A stretch of DNA of 64,000 nucleotides from Methanomassiliicoccaceae archaeon UBA472 (GCA_002497075.1 DAML01000011.1:166982-230981), one strand, 5' to 3'. Counted from the stretch's first letter, positions 52,356-60,404 are shown. Notes: a model not told the origin generated them from the sequence alone. Program-made: numbers and translations.

Positions 52356-53909
52356 GTGATTGCCAAAGAGAGTTCATTACCCAGAGGATTGCCGAAGGAG
52401 ACGCAGTCCCTCTGTCCCGAGTGCCGGAAGATCATTACCGCCAAGATAATGGAGAAGGACGGCAAAGTGGTCATGGAAAAGGAATGCCCAGAGCATGGGC
52501 ATTTCAGTGATATAGTCTGGTCGGACGTGGAGCTTTATCTCAGGTCCGAGCAGTTCGCCTTCGACGGCGTAGGGGTCGAGAACCCGTTCATCACGAACGC
52601 TAAGGTCTGCCCCGACGATTGCGGGCTCTGCAACCTCCACCTCAGCCACACTGCGTTGGCCAATCTGGACCTTACCAACCGATGCAACATGAAGTGCCCG
52701 ATCTGCTTCGCCAACGCCAACCAGTCGGGCTACGTCTACGAGCCGAGCTTCGATGAGGTCGTGAAGATGATGAAGGTGTTGAGGGACAGCAAACCGGTCG
52801 CCTGCCCCGCAATACAGTTCGCGGGCGGCGAGCCGACCATCTACCCGCAGTTCATAGACGTCATCAAGAAGGCCAAGGAGATGGGGTTCTCCCAGATCCA
52901 GGTCGCCACCAACGGCCTGATGTTCGCCAATGATTTCGAATTCCTCAAGGCCGCGGCCGAGGCCGGGCTGAACACAATCTACCTGCAGTTCGACGGGATG
53001 AACGATGACATATACATGGTGACCAGGGCCAGGAAGATGCTGGAGGTGAAGATGAAGGTGGTGGAGAACGTCCGGAAGCTGGAAAAGCGTCCGTCGATCG
53101 TCCTGGTGCCCGTCATCGTGAAAGGGTTGAACGAGGACCAGATCGCCCCCATGTTCCGCTTCGCCTTGGAGAACTCGGACGTCGTCCGGGGCATGAACTT
53201 CCAGCCGGTGGCCTTCACCGGAAGGATAAACAAGGACGACCTTGCCAAGCAGAGGTACACCCTGACCGACCTGGCCATAGACTTGGAGGCCCAGACCAAC
53301 GGACAGATCAAGAAGGAGGATTGGTTCCCGGTGCCCAGCGTGGTTCCGATCTCGACCCTGGCCACGGCCATACTTGGCGAGCCCAAGGTGACCTTCACCA
53401 CCCACCCCCACTGCGGTCTGGCCACCTATCTTTTCGTACAGGACAAGGACCATGTGATACCGCTGACGCACTTCGTGGACGTCGAACCGCTGTTCAAGGA
53501 CCTCTACGAGCTCTCCAAGAAGGCGGAAGGGTGCAGGATCAAGCTGCCTTCCAAGATGAAGGCCTACTCCCTGCTGAAGAAGTACATCCACGAGGACAAG
53601 ATGCCGGAGGGACTGGACACCATGTCCTTCCTGAAGCTGCTCTCCTCGGTCATGGGCGACGAATCCAAGCAGTCCCTGTCCAAGTTCTCCTGGAAGATGA
53701 TGTTCATCGGCGGAATGCACTTCCAGGACCTGTACAACTACGACATCGAAAGGGTAAAGCGCTGCGCCATCCATTATGTGGTGCCTGACGGAAGGATAAT
53801 CCCCTTCTGCGCCTACAACGGCGGACCGACGTTCCGCGAACAGGTGGAGAAGAAGTTCTCCGTGCCCATCGAGGAGTGGAGACGGACCAGGGGAACGGAG
53901 CACACATAA
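52356..53909 (+). CDS. tes: Tetraether lipid synthase-type radical SAM protein (Tes)
   Basis: 517 residues from GTG 52356 (GGTG 5 nt upstream). An N-terminal zinc-type region (CPEC at 20-23, CPEHGHF at 44) precedes an extra cysteine cluster CPDDCGLC (85-92) and the radical SAM motif CNMKCPIC (110-117); FAGGEPTIYP is the SAM glycine motif. This order is that of Tes, the enzyme that joins two archaeol molecules tail to tail to make GDGT membrane lipids. The next genes are a ferredoxin and geranylgeranyl reductase, the same order I recall for Methanosarcina acetivorans. Regulation by the divergent TrmB protein is likely. Confidence 0.88.
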   Translation: MIAKESSLPRGLPKETQSLCPECRKIITAKIMEKDGKVVMEKECPEHGHFSDIVWSDVELYLRSEQFAFDGVGVENPFITNAKVCPDDCGLCNLHLSHTALANLDLTNRCNMKCPICFANANQSGYVYEPSFDEVVKMMKVLRDSKPVACPAIQFAGGEPTIYPQFIDVIKKAKEMGFSQIQVATNGLMFANDFEFLKAAAEAGLNTIYLQFDGMNDDIYMVTRARKMLEVKMKVVENVRKLEKRPSIVLVPVIVKGLNEDQIAPMFRFALENSDVVRGMNFQPVAFTGRINKDDLAKQRYTLTDLAIDLEAQTNGQIKKEDWFPVPSVVPISTLATAILGEPKVTFTTHPHCGLATYLFVQDKDHVIPLTHFVDVEPLFKDLYELSKKAEGCRIKLPSKMKAYSLLKKYIHEDKMPEGLDTMSFLKLLSSVMGDESKQSLSKFSWKMMFIGGMHFQDLYNYDIERVKRCAIHYVVPDGRIIPFCAYNGGPTFREQVEKKFSVPIEEWRRTRGTEHT

Positions 53910-53921
53910 GGAGGACCTATA

Positions 53922-54095
53922 ATGATCGTGAGCATCGAGAAGTGCATGCATTGTGGCGCCTGCGTGGGCTCCTGCCCACAGAACGCCATCTACCTCAACG
54001 AGATAGTGCTGGAGTTCAACGATAACTGCAACAAGTGCGGCCGCTGCGTTCGCCTATGCCCGGCCGGCGCCTTGAAGATGGAGGGAAAGAAATGA
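53922..54095 (+). CDS. Small 2[4Fe-4S] ferredoxin, 57 aa
   Basis: The ORF has two complete cluster motifs, CMHCGACVGSCP (C8, C11, C14, C18) and CNKCGRCVRLCP (C36, C39, C42, C46). GGAGG lies 6 nt upstream of the ATG. It starts 12 bp after tes and overlaps the reductase start by 4 bp, so it is the probable electron donor for geranylgeranyl reductase and perhaps for Tes. A matching ferredoxin is required for full saturation by the Methanosarcina reductase. Confidence 0.95.
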   Translation: MIVSIEKCMHCGACVGSCPQNAIYLNEIVLEFNDNCNKCGRCVRLCPAGALKMEGKK

Positions 54096-55279
54096 AGACC
54101 GATTACGACGTGATCGTTGTCGGGGCCGGACCCGCCGGAAGCATGACCGCCAAGCACGCGGCCAAGAAGGGCGCTCGGGTCCTGATGATAGAGAAGCGCC
54201 AGGAGATCGGCGCCTCCCTGCGTTGCGCCGAGGGCGTCAACAAGAAGGGACTGGCCAAGGCCGGAGTGCCGGTCGACAAACGCTGGGTCTCCGCGGACAT
54301 CGCCGGGGCCAAGCTGGTCTCGCCTGGCGGGCATGTGTTCCGCATAGATGAGAGCCAGGCCGGGGCCGAGGTCGGACTGGTCCTGGAAAGGCACCTGTTC
54401 GACAAGGCCATGGCCGCTGACGCCGCAAGAGCTGGCGCGGAGATCTGGCTTAAGACCGCCGCCGTTGACGTGATCAAGGAAGGCGACAAGGTCGTTGGCG
54501 TAAAGGCTAGGCGCGAGGGCGAGCCAATGACTCTCACTGCAGGATGCGTCGTTGCCGCGGACGGGTTCGAATCCCAGGTGGCCCGCTGGGCCGGGATCGA
54601 CACCTCCCTGAAGGCTGGCGATATCACACCCTGCTACCAGTACCGCATGGTCAACCTGAAGACCGAGCCGGACTACTGCGAGTTCATCATCGGCTCAGTG
54701 GCACCCGGCGGATATATCTGGGTGTTCCCCAAGGGCGACGACACCGCCAACGTCGGTATCGGCGTTCTCGCCTCCAAGCTCAAGAAGCCGGGCGAGGTGA
54801 AGATGTACCTGGACGGCTGGATAAAGAAGGACCCTCGGCTCAGCTGCGGCCAGCCCGTGGAGGCTATCGCCGGAGGCGTTTCGGTATCGCCGCCGGTGGA
54901 ACAATCCGTGATGAACGGCCTGATCCTGGTCGGAGACTCCGCCCGCATCATCGACCCCATAACCGGAGGCGGTATCGCCAACGGTCTCCTGGCAGGCAAG
55001 TTCGCCGGCGAGGTGCTGGGCGACTGCGCACAGGCCAACGATTACTCCGAGGCGGCTTTGATGCCCTACGACAAGAAGTGGCGCGACGCCATGGAGAACC
55101 GCCTGTGGCGCAACTGGATGGCCAAGGAGAAGTTCCTGACCCTCTCGGACAAGACCCTGGACGGCGTGATCGATACGTTATCCACCGCCAACGTGGACCA
55201 GATGTCGGTGCACAATATCCTGATCGCCATCAAGGAGAAGCACCCCGAGCTGGTCAAGGAGTTCGAGGAGCTTATCTGA
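54092..55279 (+). CDS. Geranylgeranyl reductase (archaeol saturation)
   Basis: 395 residues from ATG 54092. The FAD motif is VIVVGAGPAGSMTAKHAAKK, then SLRCAEGV (family cysteine), VVAADGFESQVARWAG, YIWVFPKGDDTANVGIGV and GDSARIIDPITGGGIANGL. The enzyme reduces the geranylgeranyl chains of archaeal ether lipids at the membrane with electrons from ferredoxin. ATGA overlap with the ferredoxin gene indicates coupled translation. It is convergent with mevalonate kinase, 21 bp apart. Confidence 0.94.
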   Translation: MKTDYDVIVVGAGPAGSMTAKHAAKKGARVLMIEKRQEIGASLRCAEGVNKKGLAKAGVPVDKRWVSADIAGAKLVSPGGHVFRIDESQAGAEVGLVLERHLFDKAMAADAARAGAEIWLKTAAVDVIKEGDKVVGVKARREGEPMTLTAGCVVAADGFESQVARWAGIDTSLKAGDITPCYQYRMVNLKTEPDYCEFIIGSVAPGGYIWVFPKGDDTANVGIGVLASKLKKPGEVKMYLDGWIKKDPRLSCGQPVEAIAGGVSVSPPVEQSVMNGLILVGDSARIIDPITGGGIANGLLAGKFAGEVLGDCAQANDYSEAALMPYDKKWRDAMENRLWRNWMAKEKFLTLSDKTLDGVIDTLSTANVDQMSVHNILIAIKEKHPELVKEFEELI

Positions 55280-55300
55280 AACCTTTTTCCCGTAAACCCT

Positions 55301-56233
55301 TTAATCTATTTTCACTCCGGGAACACCGGTCTCGGCGGCGAATGGCTGCCCTCCCTTTTTCCTGATGACCTCTATGACCTTTTCCGGATGGTCCGTCAAG
55401 GCCACCATGCTGCCGCCGCCCCCGGCCCCGGTGAGCTTTGCCCCGTAGGAATAAGGTAGAACTGACGACACAAGCTTGTCGAGCTCTCGGCACGATACGC
55501 CAAGTATGGCCAGGAGCTTGTGGTCCTTGGTCATGTTGCGCCCGAGCCCTTCCAGGTCGCCCTTGGCCATCTGTCGTACGCCTTCCATGGTGACATCCCC
55601 GATCTCGTCCACGATGTCCCGGGCGAAGGTGCTGTGGTCCACGTACCTTTTCACCTTGGCCACCAGCGGACCGGTCGGCTTTGATTTGCCGGTGAAGCCG
55701 ACCACCAGGGTCATCTTGGGGACCTTGAGATCGTGAACGCACCAGCGACGAGTATCGCGCGATATCTCCCATAGGAAGTCGTCACCGCGTTCCCTCCGGA
55801 CCAAGATGCCGTTGCCGTGGGTACAGGTCGAGGTGTCGATGGGGCTGGCTCGCCCCTGCACCTCGCACTCCACCTCGAAAGCTTCCCTGGCCACCGCGTC
55901 CTCTTTGAAATCGCCCTTGGATGCGCTCAGGGCGGCCAATAGGGCCACGGTGACCGCCGCCGAAGACCCGAGTCCGGACCCGGATGGGAAGTCGGAGTCG
56001 GTAAGCACCGCGGTCGGGGGGGCGTTGCGCTTGGCCAGACACGCGGAGACGTAAGAGTAGCTCTGCTGGGTAAGAGGTATCCCGTTCAATGACGAAATGG
56101 TCGCCGGTCTGATCTGGCAGCGCAGTCGGAGCCCTAAGGCCACGGAAACTGCCGGCTTTCCGAACACCACCGCGTGCTCGCCGAGCAATATCACCTTGGC
56201 CGGTGCCGACGCGCCCCAGGTTCGACCGGACAT
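55301..56233 (-). CDS. mvk: Mevalonate kinase
   Basis: 310 residues of the GHMP fold. Motif 1 is SAPAKVILLGEHAVVFGKPA, motif 2 is FPSGSGLGSSAAVTVALL, and motif 3 is KLTGAGGGGSMVAL; ASPIDTSTCTHGNGI matches archaeal mevalonate kinases. It phosphorylates mevalonate for isoprenoid lipid synthesis. Some Thermoplasmata use mevalonate-3-kinases instead, but the full GHMP motif set here favours the 5-kinase. Its location beside tes-fd-ggr makes a lipid gene group. Confidence 0.9.
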   Translation of the reverse strand: MSGRTWGASAPAKVILLGEHAVVFGKPAVSVALGLRLRCQIRPATISSLNGIPLTQQSYSYVSACLAKRNAPPTAVLTDSDFPSGSGLGSSAAVTVALLAALSASKGDFKEDAVAREAFEVECEVQGRASPIDTSTCTHGNGILVRRERGDDFLWEISRDTRRWCVHDLKVPKMTLVVGFTGKSKPTGPLVAKVKRYVDHSTFARDIVDEIGDVTMEGVRQMAKGDLEGLGRNMTKDHKLLAILGVSCRELDKLVSSVLPYSYGAKLTGAGGGGSMVALTDHPEKVIEVIRKKGGQPFAAETGVPGVKID

Positions 56234-56243
56234 CTGGCGACCT

Positions 56244-57179
56244 TCACAGACCGTACTTGCGGCCCATGGCCTGCATGGCCTGGTCGGGGCTCTTCCCGTC
56301 CAGTTCCTTCAAGGCAGCGTTCCACCACTCGTCCTCGAACTTGGCCAGGGCGACCTCGAACATCTCCAGGACGTCGATCTTGTGCTCCTTGTTAACCAAG
56401 CTCAGTTCCAGATTGTGGTCCAGACCCTGGAACATGTCCTCGCTCATGAAGTCGGGCATCACGTTCACGACCAGGTCCAGCAGGGCGTTGGCCACGGCGA
56501 TGAACAATCGTTCCCGCTTCTGCGGGGAGGGCATGGACTCCTTGGCCATGCTCTCCACGATGCCAGAGAACCACAGGTCCCTTATGATGTAGGCGCGCGA
56601 GGCCCAGTAGTCCTCGTCCCCGCACTCATCGCATCCGCACTCGTCCTCGTGCTGCAGGACCGAGTCCATCTTCTCCCGGGCCTGGTCCATGAGCTCGTTC
56701 GGGGCCTTTCCGCCCAAAAAGTCCTTGGGGGAGTCCCACCACTGGTCCTCGAAGGCGACGAGGGCTTCCATGAGCTCACGCTCGTCGTTGAAGTCGTCCC
56801 CTTGGGACTCCAGGAACTGGTCCCGGAACAGAGAGAGCATGTCCACCTCGTGCTCCTTGTTGATGATGGCGATGGAAAGGTAGTCGTCCAGATTCTCCTT
56901 GAAAACGTACGAGAGATCTTCAGGAAGGTTGAGACCTATTCGCTCCAGGACCGCGTTCGCTGCCGTCAGGAAAAGCACCTCTTCCATGTCTTCCTTGGGG
57001 ACCTGCTCCGCCTTCAGGCCATCGACGATGTCCTGGAGCATGGCATCCTTGAACATCAAGGCCCGGATGGGGTTCTTCGACAGTACCGGATTCTCAACCA
57101 CTGACTTATGCCCGGGCTCTGTCGCTTTGTCTTTCTTAGACTCCTTCGGCTTGCTTTCCTTGGTCTTCTTGACTGCCAT
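56244..57179 (-). CDS. Internally duplicated acidic protein with CxC-x2-C linker, 311 aa
   Basis: No known family is recognised. After a Lys-rich N-terminus (1-28), residues about 39-170 and 194-309 are two copies of one unit. IINKEHEVDML aligns with LVNKEHKIDVL, VAFEDQWWDSPKDFLGGKAP with AKFEDEWWNAALKELDGKSP, and RALMFKDAML with RAYIIRDLWF. The first copy has about 18 extra residues. The linker holds CGCDEC (181-186), perhaps a metal site. GGTG lies about 6 nt before the ATG 57179. No membrane segment is seen. It follows mvk on the same strand, 10 bp from its start. Function unknown. Confidence 0.7.
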   Translation of the reverse strand: MAVKKTKESKPKESKKDKATEPGHKSVVENPVLSKNPIRALMFKDAMLQDIVDGLKAEQVPKEDMEEVLFLTAANAVLERIGLNLPEDLSYVFKENLDDYLSIAIINKEHEVDMLSLFRDQFLESQGDDFNDERELMEALVAFEDQWWDSPKDFLGGKAPNELMDQAREKMDSVLQHEDECGCDECGDEDYWASRAYIIRDLWFSGIVESMAKESMPSPQKRERLFIAVANALLDLVVNVMPDFMSEDMFQGLDHNLELSLVNKEHKIDVLEMFEVALAKFEDEWWNAALKELDGKSPDQAMQAMGRKYGL

Positions 57180-57412
57180 GATAACACCTTCCAGATGACA
57201 CCTTGCCATTAAGACAAGGCATATATCGATATGAACGGACAAGGCTCGAAGGTAATATAAATCCATGGCGTTGGAACGATATCGGAACCCAGATACCTTT
57301 TTCAATTGATCGTATGATAAAAGGTAATATCAAAAATCGGGGCAGATCGTTTTTATTTTTGATTTTTTGGTTAGCTGAAAAACATATCCAGCATCGTTGA
57401 AAATAAGCATAA

Positions 57413-57423
57413 TTATTTATAAT
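57413..57423 (+). promoter_or_regulatory. TATA box of the small duplicated membrane protein
   Basis: ttatttataat about 45 nt before ATG 57465; the predicted leader contains GGAGG at 57453-57457, 7 nt before the start. Confidence 0.5.
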
Positions 57424-57464
57424 CTTGGTGGCGATTATTTGTAAAACAAATAGGAGGTTGAAAT

Positions 57465-57815
57465 ATGGCACTGATATTGGGATTAACATTGATATTCGCG
57501 GGTTTGATTTTGGCCATGGGTATCCTGACCAGCATCCCCGCTTTGGGCAAGTCTTTGGAAAAGCTGGCCAAGTGGCTGGGCAGGTTCCAGACGATCATCG
57601 GTATCGTCGCTATCATCTTGGCAATCCTGTACTGGGGAGCCCTGCTGTACAGCCTCGTGGCCGTGATCGCTGGCTTGGTCCTGCTGGTCGGTATCCTCCC
57701 GAGCATTCCCGCCCTGGGAAAGCACCTGGAGAAGTTGGCCAAGTGGCTGGGCAGGTTCCAGACGATCATCGGCGTCGTTGCCATCATCGTTGGTATCCTG
57801 GCGCTGCTTGATTGA
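57465..57815 (+). CDS. Small membrane protein built of two near-identical repeats, 116 aa
   Basis: Two hydrophobic-amphipathic-hydrophobic units occur in tandem. GILTSIPALGKSLEKLAKWL, then GRFQTIIGIVAII, recurs 57 residues later with five or so changes (GILPSIPALGKHLEKLAKWL, GRFQTIIGVVAII). Each unit has a membrane helix, an amphipathic loop with LEKLAKWLGRF and a second helix. A strong GGAGG lies 7 nt upstream, a TATA box is present, and a hairpin-T-tract terminator follows, so it is probably well expressed. The product should be integral to the membrane. Function unknown. Confidence 0.75.
   Translation: MALILGLTLIFAGLILAMGILTSIPALGKSLEKLAKWLGRFQTIIGIVAIILAILYWGALLYSLVAVIAGLVLLVGILPSIPALGKHLEKLAKWLGRFQTIIGVVAIIVGILALLD
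57565..57601 (+). repeat. Direct repeat, copy 1 (37 bp)
   Basis: This 37-bp tract is identical to 57736-57772, 171 bp (57 codons) downstream, inside the duplicated membrane protein gene. It begins tggccaagtggctggg. Identity at silent sites points to a recent duplication or gene conversion. Confidence 0.9.
57736..57772 (+). repeat. Direct repeat, copy 2 (37 bp)
   Basis: Second identical copy of the tract at 57565-57601, in the same reading frame. Confidence 0.9.
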
Positions 57816-57822
57816 GCAATCC

Positions 57823-57861
57823 GGGCCTTCGGGCCCAACCCTAACTTTTTTATTTTTTTAT
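57823..57861 (+). terminator. Hairpin plus T-tract terminator
   Basis: GGGCC-TTCG-GGCCC forms a 5-bp stem with a UUCG loop 7 nt after the preceding stop codon, followed within 9 nt by a T-rich tract (57846-57861). Confidence 0.7.
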
Positions 57862-57967
57862 CCAGATCATTCATGACAGTTTTTCTTGAAGATTGCCACA
57901 ACCTTGCTCAGGTAAGATACTGAGCGAAAAATCTTCTGTGTCGTTGTCGATCCCTGATAAAAAATAG

Positions 57968-58074
57968 TGCGAGGGACCGGATTCGAACCGGCGAACCTCT
58001 GCAGGAACAGATCTTGAGTCTGTCGCCTTTGGTCGGCGTTCCGCACGCCATTGACCGAGCTTGGCTACCCTCGC
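57968..58074 (-). tRNA. tRNA-Leu (anticodon CAA) with a 22-nt intron in the D-loop
   Basis: Exon 1 is 58051-58074 (24 nt), the intron 58029-58050, exon 2 57968-58028 (61 nt). Spliced, acceptor GCGAGGG pairs with CCCTCGC, the D-arm ends GGTCAAAGGCG, the anticodon stem ACAGA/TCTGT encloses CTCAAGA (anticodon CAA), a long class II variable arm follows, and the T arm is GCCGG-TTCGAAT-CCGGT. Unspliced, the D-arm cannot close properly. A bulge-helix-bulge is visible: GGTC/GACC (4 bp) flanked by 3-nt bulges AAT and AAA on opposite strands, capped by GGCGT/ACGCC. CCA is not encoded. The insertion lies just before position 22, not at the usual 37/38. Confidence 0.9.
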
Positions 58075-58097
58075 GTGAGGCCAGATAAAAGAACCGA

Positions 58098-58109
58098 CCT
58101 TAATAAAGG
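58098..58109 (-). promoter_or_regulatory. TATA box of tRNA-Leu(CAA)
   Basis: CCTTTATTAAGG (self-complementary) centred about 29 nt upstream of the tRNA 5' end. Confidence 0.5.
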
Positions 58110-58118
58110 TATTCGAGA

Positions 58119-59048
58119 TCAGGCAGTGGTGATCTCCCCGCGCCCACTCCCAATCAGAATGGTGTGCTCGGCCTGCGAGACCATGCCTTGTTTGTTCTCG
58201 CTTAGGATAGGATATGTGGAGATGACCCCGTGGCGGTGAAGTATCCTCAGCGTCGCCCCGGAATCAGGTTGCAGGCGGTCACACCAACGCTCGCAGAACG
58301 GTAGCGTCGTGAACTCCTGCTTGATCAGCTGGAATAGCCTCTCAGCTTCAGGATCCTTCAGGGGGCGGTCCCTCAGTACCCGGTAGATGTTCCCCGAGCG
58401 GCCATTGGACACCTGTCCCTGACCGTTGGTGGCGAAAGGCTCTACTGCCAGGAGCATGTTGCGCGTGAGCTTGGTAAGAGAACCGTCGTCATAATTGGGA
58501 ACGGAGAGACCGGCGTGCAAGTTGTACCTCTTCATCTCGTGACCGCTTAGGTTGACCACCGGACGGAACCCGGTGCCCTTGATGCTCCTCTCGACCACAC
58601 CCCCGATGGTGCCCACGGAAATACCGTCCTGAGCCACCTCCAAGGCCTGCTGCAAAGCCCCCTCGGAAGCCTGGATCAGAGTTTGCCAGTTGCGGGTGCC
58701 CACCTCTACGGTAGTGGCGGTGTCGCCTAGGTATCCATCTACGTGCGCGCCGACATCCAGCTTCACCAGGTCGCCTGATTTGAAGACCGTCTCGTCGGCG
58801 GTGTTGGGCGTGAAGTGCGCGGCCACATCGTTCAGGGAGATGTTCACCGGGAAGGCCAGCTTGCCGCCGTGCTCCAGTATGTGCAGTTCCATGTTCTCAG
58901 CGACATCACGCAGCCTAACGCCCTCGGCTACGAGCGATCTGCCCAGCTCCCGGGCTTCGGAAGATAGACGCCCGGCCTTGCGAATGCAGTCCTGGCCGTG
59001 CTCATCTAACAAGTACATCTTCGATCTTCTCTTTAGGAATAGCGCCAT
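58119..59048 (-). CDS. map: Methionine aminopeptidase, type 2
   Basis: 309 residues. The two-metal site is present: KLDVGAHVDGYLGDTATTV (two Asp), NLSGHEMKRYNLHAG (His), AVEPFATNGQG (Glu) and AEHTILI (Glu). The ~60-residue insert of type 2 enzymes is present. It removes initiator methionine. ATG 59048 has GAGGTGA 6 nt upstream but overlaps the sua5 gene by 47 bp; ATG 59018 gives MYLLDEHGQDCIRKAG, also family-like, with a 17-bp overlap. It is last of a three-gene operon. Confidence 0.92.
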   Translation of the reverse strand: MALFLKRRSKMYLLDEHGQDCIRKAGRLSSEARELGRSLVAEGVRLRDVAENMELHILEHGGKLAFPVNISLNDVAAHFTPNTADETVFKSGDLVKLDVGAHVDGYLGDTATTVEVGTRNWQTLIQASEGALQQALEVAQDGISVGTIGGVVERSIKGTGFRPVVNLSGHEMKRYNLHAGLSVPNYDDGSLTKLTRNMLLAVEPFATNGQGQVSNGRSGNIYRVLRDRPLKDPEAERLFQLIKQEFTTLPFCERWCDRLQPDSGATLRILHRHGVISTYPILSENKQGMVSQAEHTILIGSGRGEITTA

Positions 59049-59643
59049 AACGGATCACCTCTACGGTCCCATCGATTATCTGGACGATGGTCGAAGGGGT
59101 GCCAACCTTGCACGGTCCGCCGTCCACGTAGGTGGCCACGCTCTGACCTAGGTCGGCTATGGCATCCTCCACTTTCACCGGGTTAGGGTGGGAGTGCATG
59201 TTGGCGCTGGTGGATATGATCGGTCCGAACTCCTCCAGCATGCGCAGGGCGACTGGATGGTCCGGAATTCTGATACCCACCTCAGGCAGTGAAGCGGTAA
59301 CGATGTCGGGAAGCACGGGACGTTTCTTTACCAACAGGGTCAGCGGTCCCGGCAGGAAGGCCTTGGCCAGCCGATAGGCGTTCTCGTCCAGCTCGGCCAC
59401 GTGCTCGGCGACGCTGATGTCGTTGACGGCGATGGAGAGCGGCATGTCGAACGGCCGCCTCTTGGCCAGGAATGTCCTCTTAACCGCGGTCTCATCGAAC
59501 GGATCGGCGCCCAGACCGTAGACGGTCTCGGTGGGGTACACGACCAGCCTGCCGAAACGCAGTGTGGACAGGATGTGTTCCAGATCGTGCTTGGACATGC
59601 CGACATCGGCGCCCTTTACCTCCTTGCATTTAATAATGTCCAT
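59002..59643 (-). CDS. L-threonylcarbamoyladenylate synthase (Sua5/YciO/YrdC)
   Basis: 213 residues. FGRLVVYPTETVYGLGADPF is the hallmark of the family; FLAKRRPFDMPLSIAV, LPGPLTLLVKK and PIISTSANMHSH follow. It makes threonylcarbamoyl-AMP for the t6A37 modification of ANN-decoding tRNAs, using bicarbonate, threonine and ATP. It is the YrdC-only form, lacking the Sua5 C-terminal domain. It is adjacent (0 bp) to the upstream MBL hydrolase gene and overlaps map. Confidence 0.93.
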   Translation of the reverse strand: MDIIKCKEVKGADVGMSKHDLEHILSTLRFGRLVVYPTETVYGLGADPFDETAVKRTFLAKRRPFDMPLSIAVNDISVAEHVAELDENAYRLAKAFLPGPLTLLVKKRPVLPDIVTASLPEVGIRIPDHPVALRMLEEFGPIISTSANMHSHPNPVKVEDAIADLGQSVATYVDGGPCKVGTPSTIVQIIDGTVEVIRYGAIPKEKIEDVLVR

Positions 59644-60285
59644 TCAAGATTCTCCCAGATATTTTAACGCCTCTTCCAGTATCCCCGATGCACCATTCTG
59701 GCTGATATCGCCGTGCCCGGGATAAATCCCCTTGGGGGCCAGGGATAAAAGCTTTTTGACCGAACATGCGAGCTGCTCGAAGTTCCCGCTCGGCAGGTCC
59801 CAACGTCCGACTCCCCCGACGAACACCGTATCTCCTGGTAAAAGGACCTTGCCTTCCCTGTCGTACAGGGAGATCCCGCCCGAGGTGTGTCCAGGCGTGT
59901 GGATGACCTCGTAGCTTGATTCCCCAGTGGTCAGGACCTGTCCTTCCCTAAGTTCGGTGATCTCCACAGGCTGGCTGTGAATTCCGAACATGTAGGAGAG
60001 CGTCTGGCGAGGGTCCCCCTCTCTTACGGCCGGGGCGTCCAGAGGATGCATGAGGACCTCGGCCCCCAGCTCCTTGGCCAATGCCGCCGCTCCGCCGGTA
60101 TGATCGTAATGACGGTGCGTCAGCACTATGCGGCGCACCTTTCCCTTCTTGACAATGGATGACAACCATTTGAGGATGTCCTGATGATGCATGCCGGTAC
60201 CGGCATCGACGAGGATAGGATCCTCACCGGTCAGAAGGTACACGTTGGAATCAAAGTCCATACCAGCGAGACATCTGACAGCCAT
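59644..60285 (-). CDS. Metallo-beta-lactamase-fold hydrolase (glyoxalase II-like)
   Basis: 213 residues from ATG 60285. The metal motif is LTHRHYDHTGGAAAL; later ligands lie in VIHTPGHTSGG, LLPGDTVF and GIYPGHGD. The fold is that of glyoxalase II and related thioesterases or lactonases; the substrate is not defined. A minus-strand TATA box at 60308-60316 sits 27 nt upstream, indicating a leaderless transcript for the MBL-sua5-map operon. The open frame 48 nt longer is rejected for this reason. Confidence 0.86.
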   Translation of the reverse strand: MAVRCLAGMDFDSNVYLLTGEDPILVDAGTGMHHQDILKWLSSIVKKGKVRRIVLTHRHYDHTGGAAALAKELGAEVLMHPLDAPAVREGDPRQTLSYMFGIHSQPVEITELREGQVLTTGESSYEVIHTPGHTSGGISLYDREGKVLLPGDTVFVGGVGRWDLPSGNFEQLACSVKKLLSLAPKGIYPGHGDISQNGASGILEEALKYLGES

Positions 60286-60307
60286 CAACTTTCGATAAAA
60301 TATGTTC

Positions 60308-60316
60308 GTATATAAA
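60308..60316 (-). promoter_or_regulatory. TATA box of the MBL-sua5-map operon
   Basis: TTTATATAC on the minus strand, centred 27 nt before ATG 60285. Confidence 0.6.
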
Positions 60317-60404
60317 CTTTTGAACTTCAACATCCAGATTTATTTTATCATCTGGTCGAACAAGTCAAATATATCCCGAAGGACCATAGATGAAACGTGA
60401 TGGA

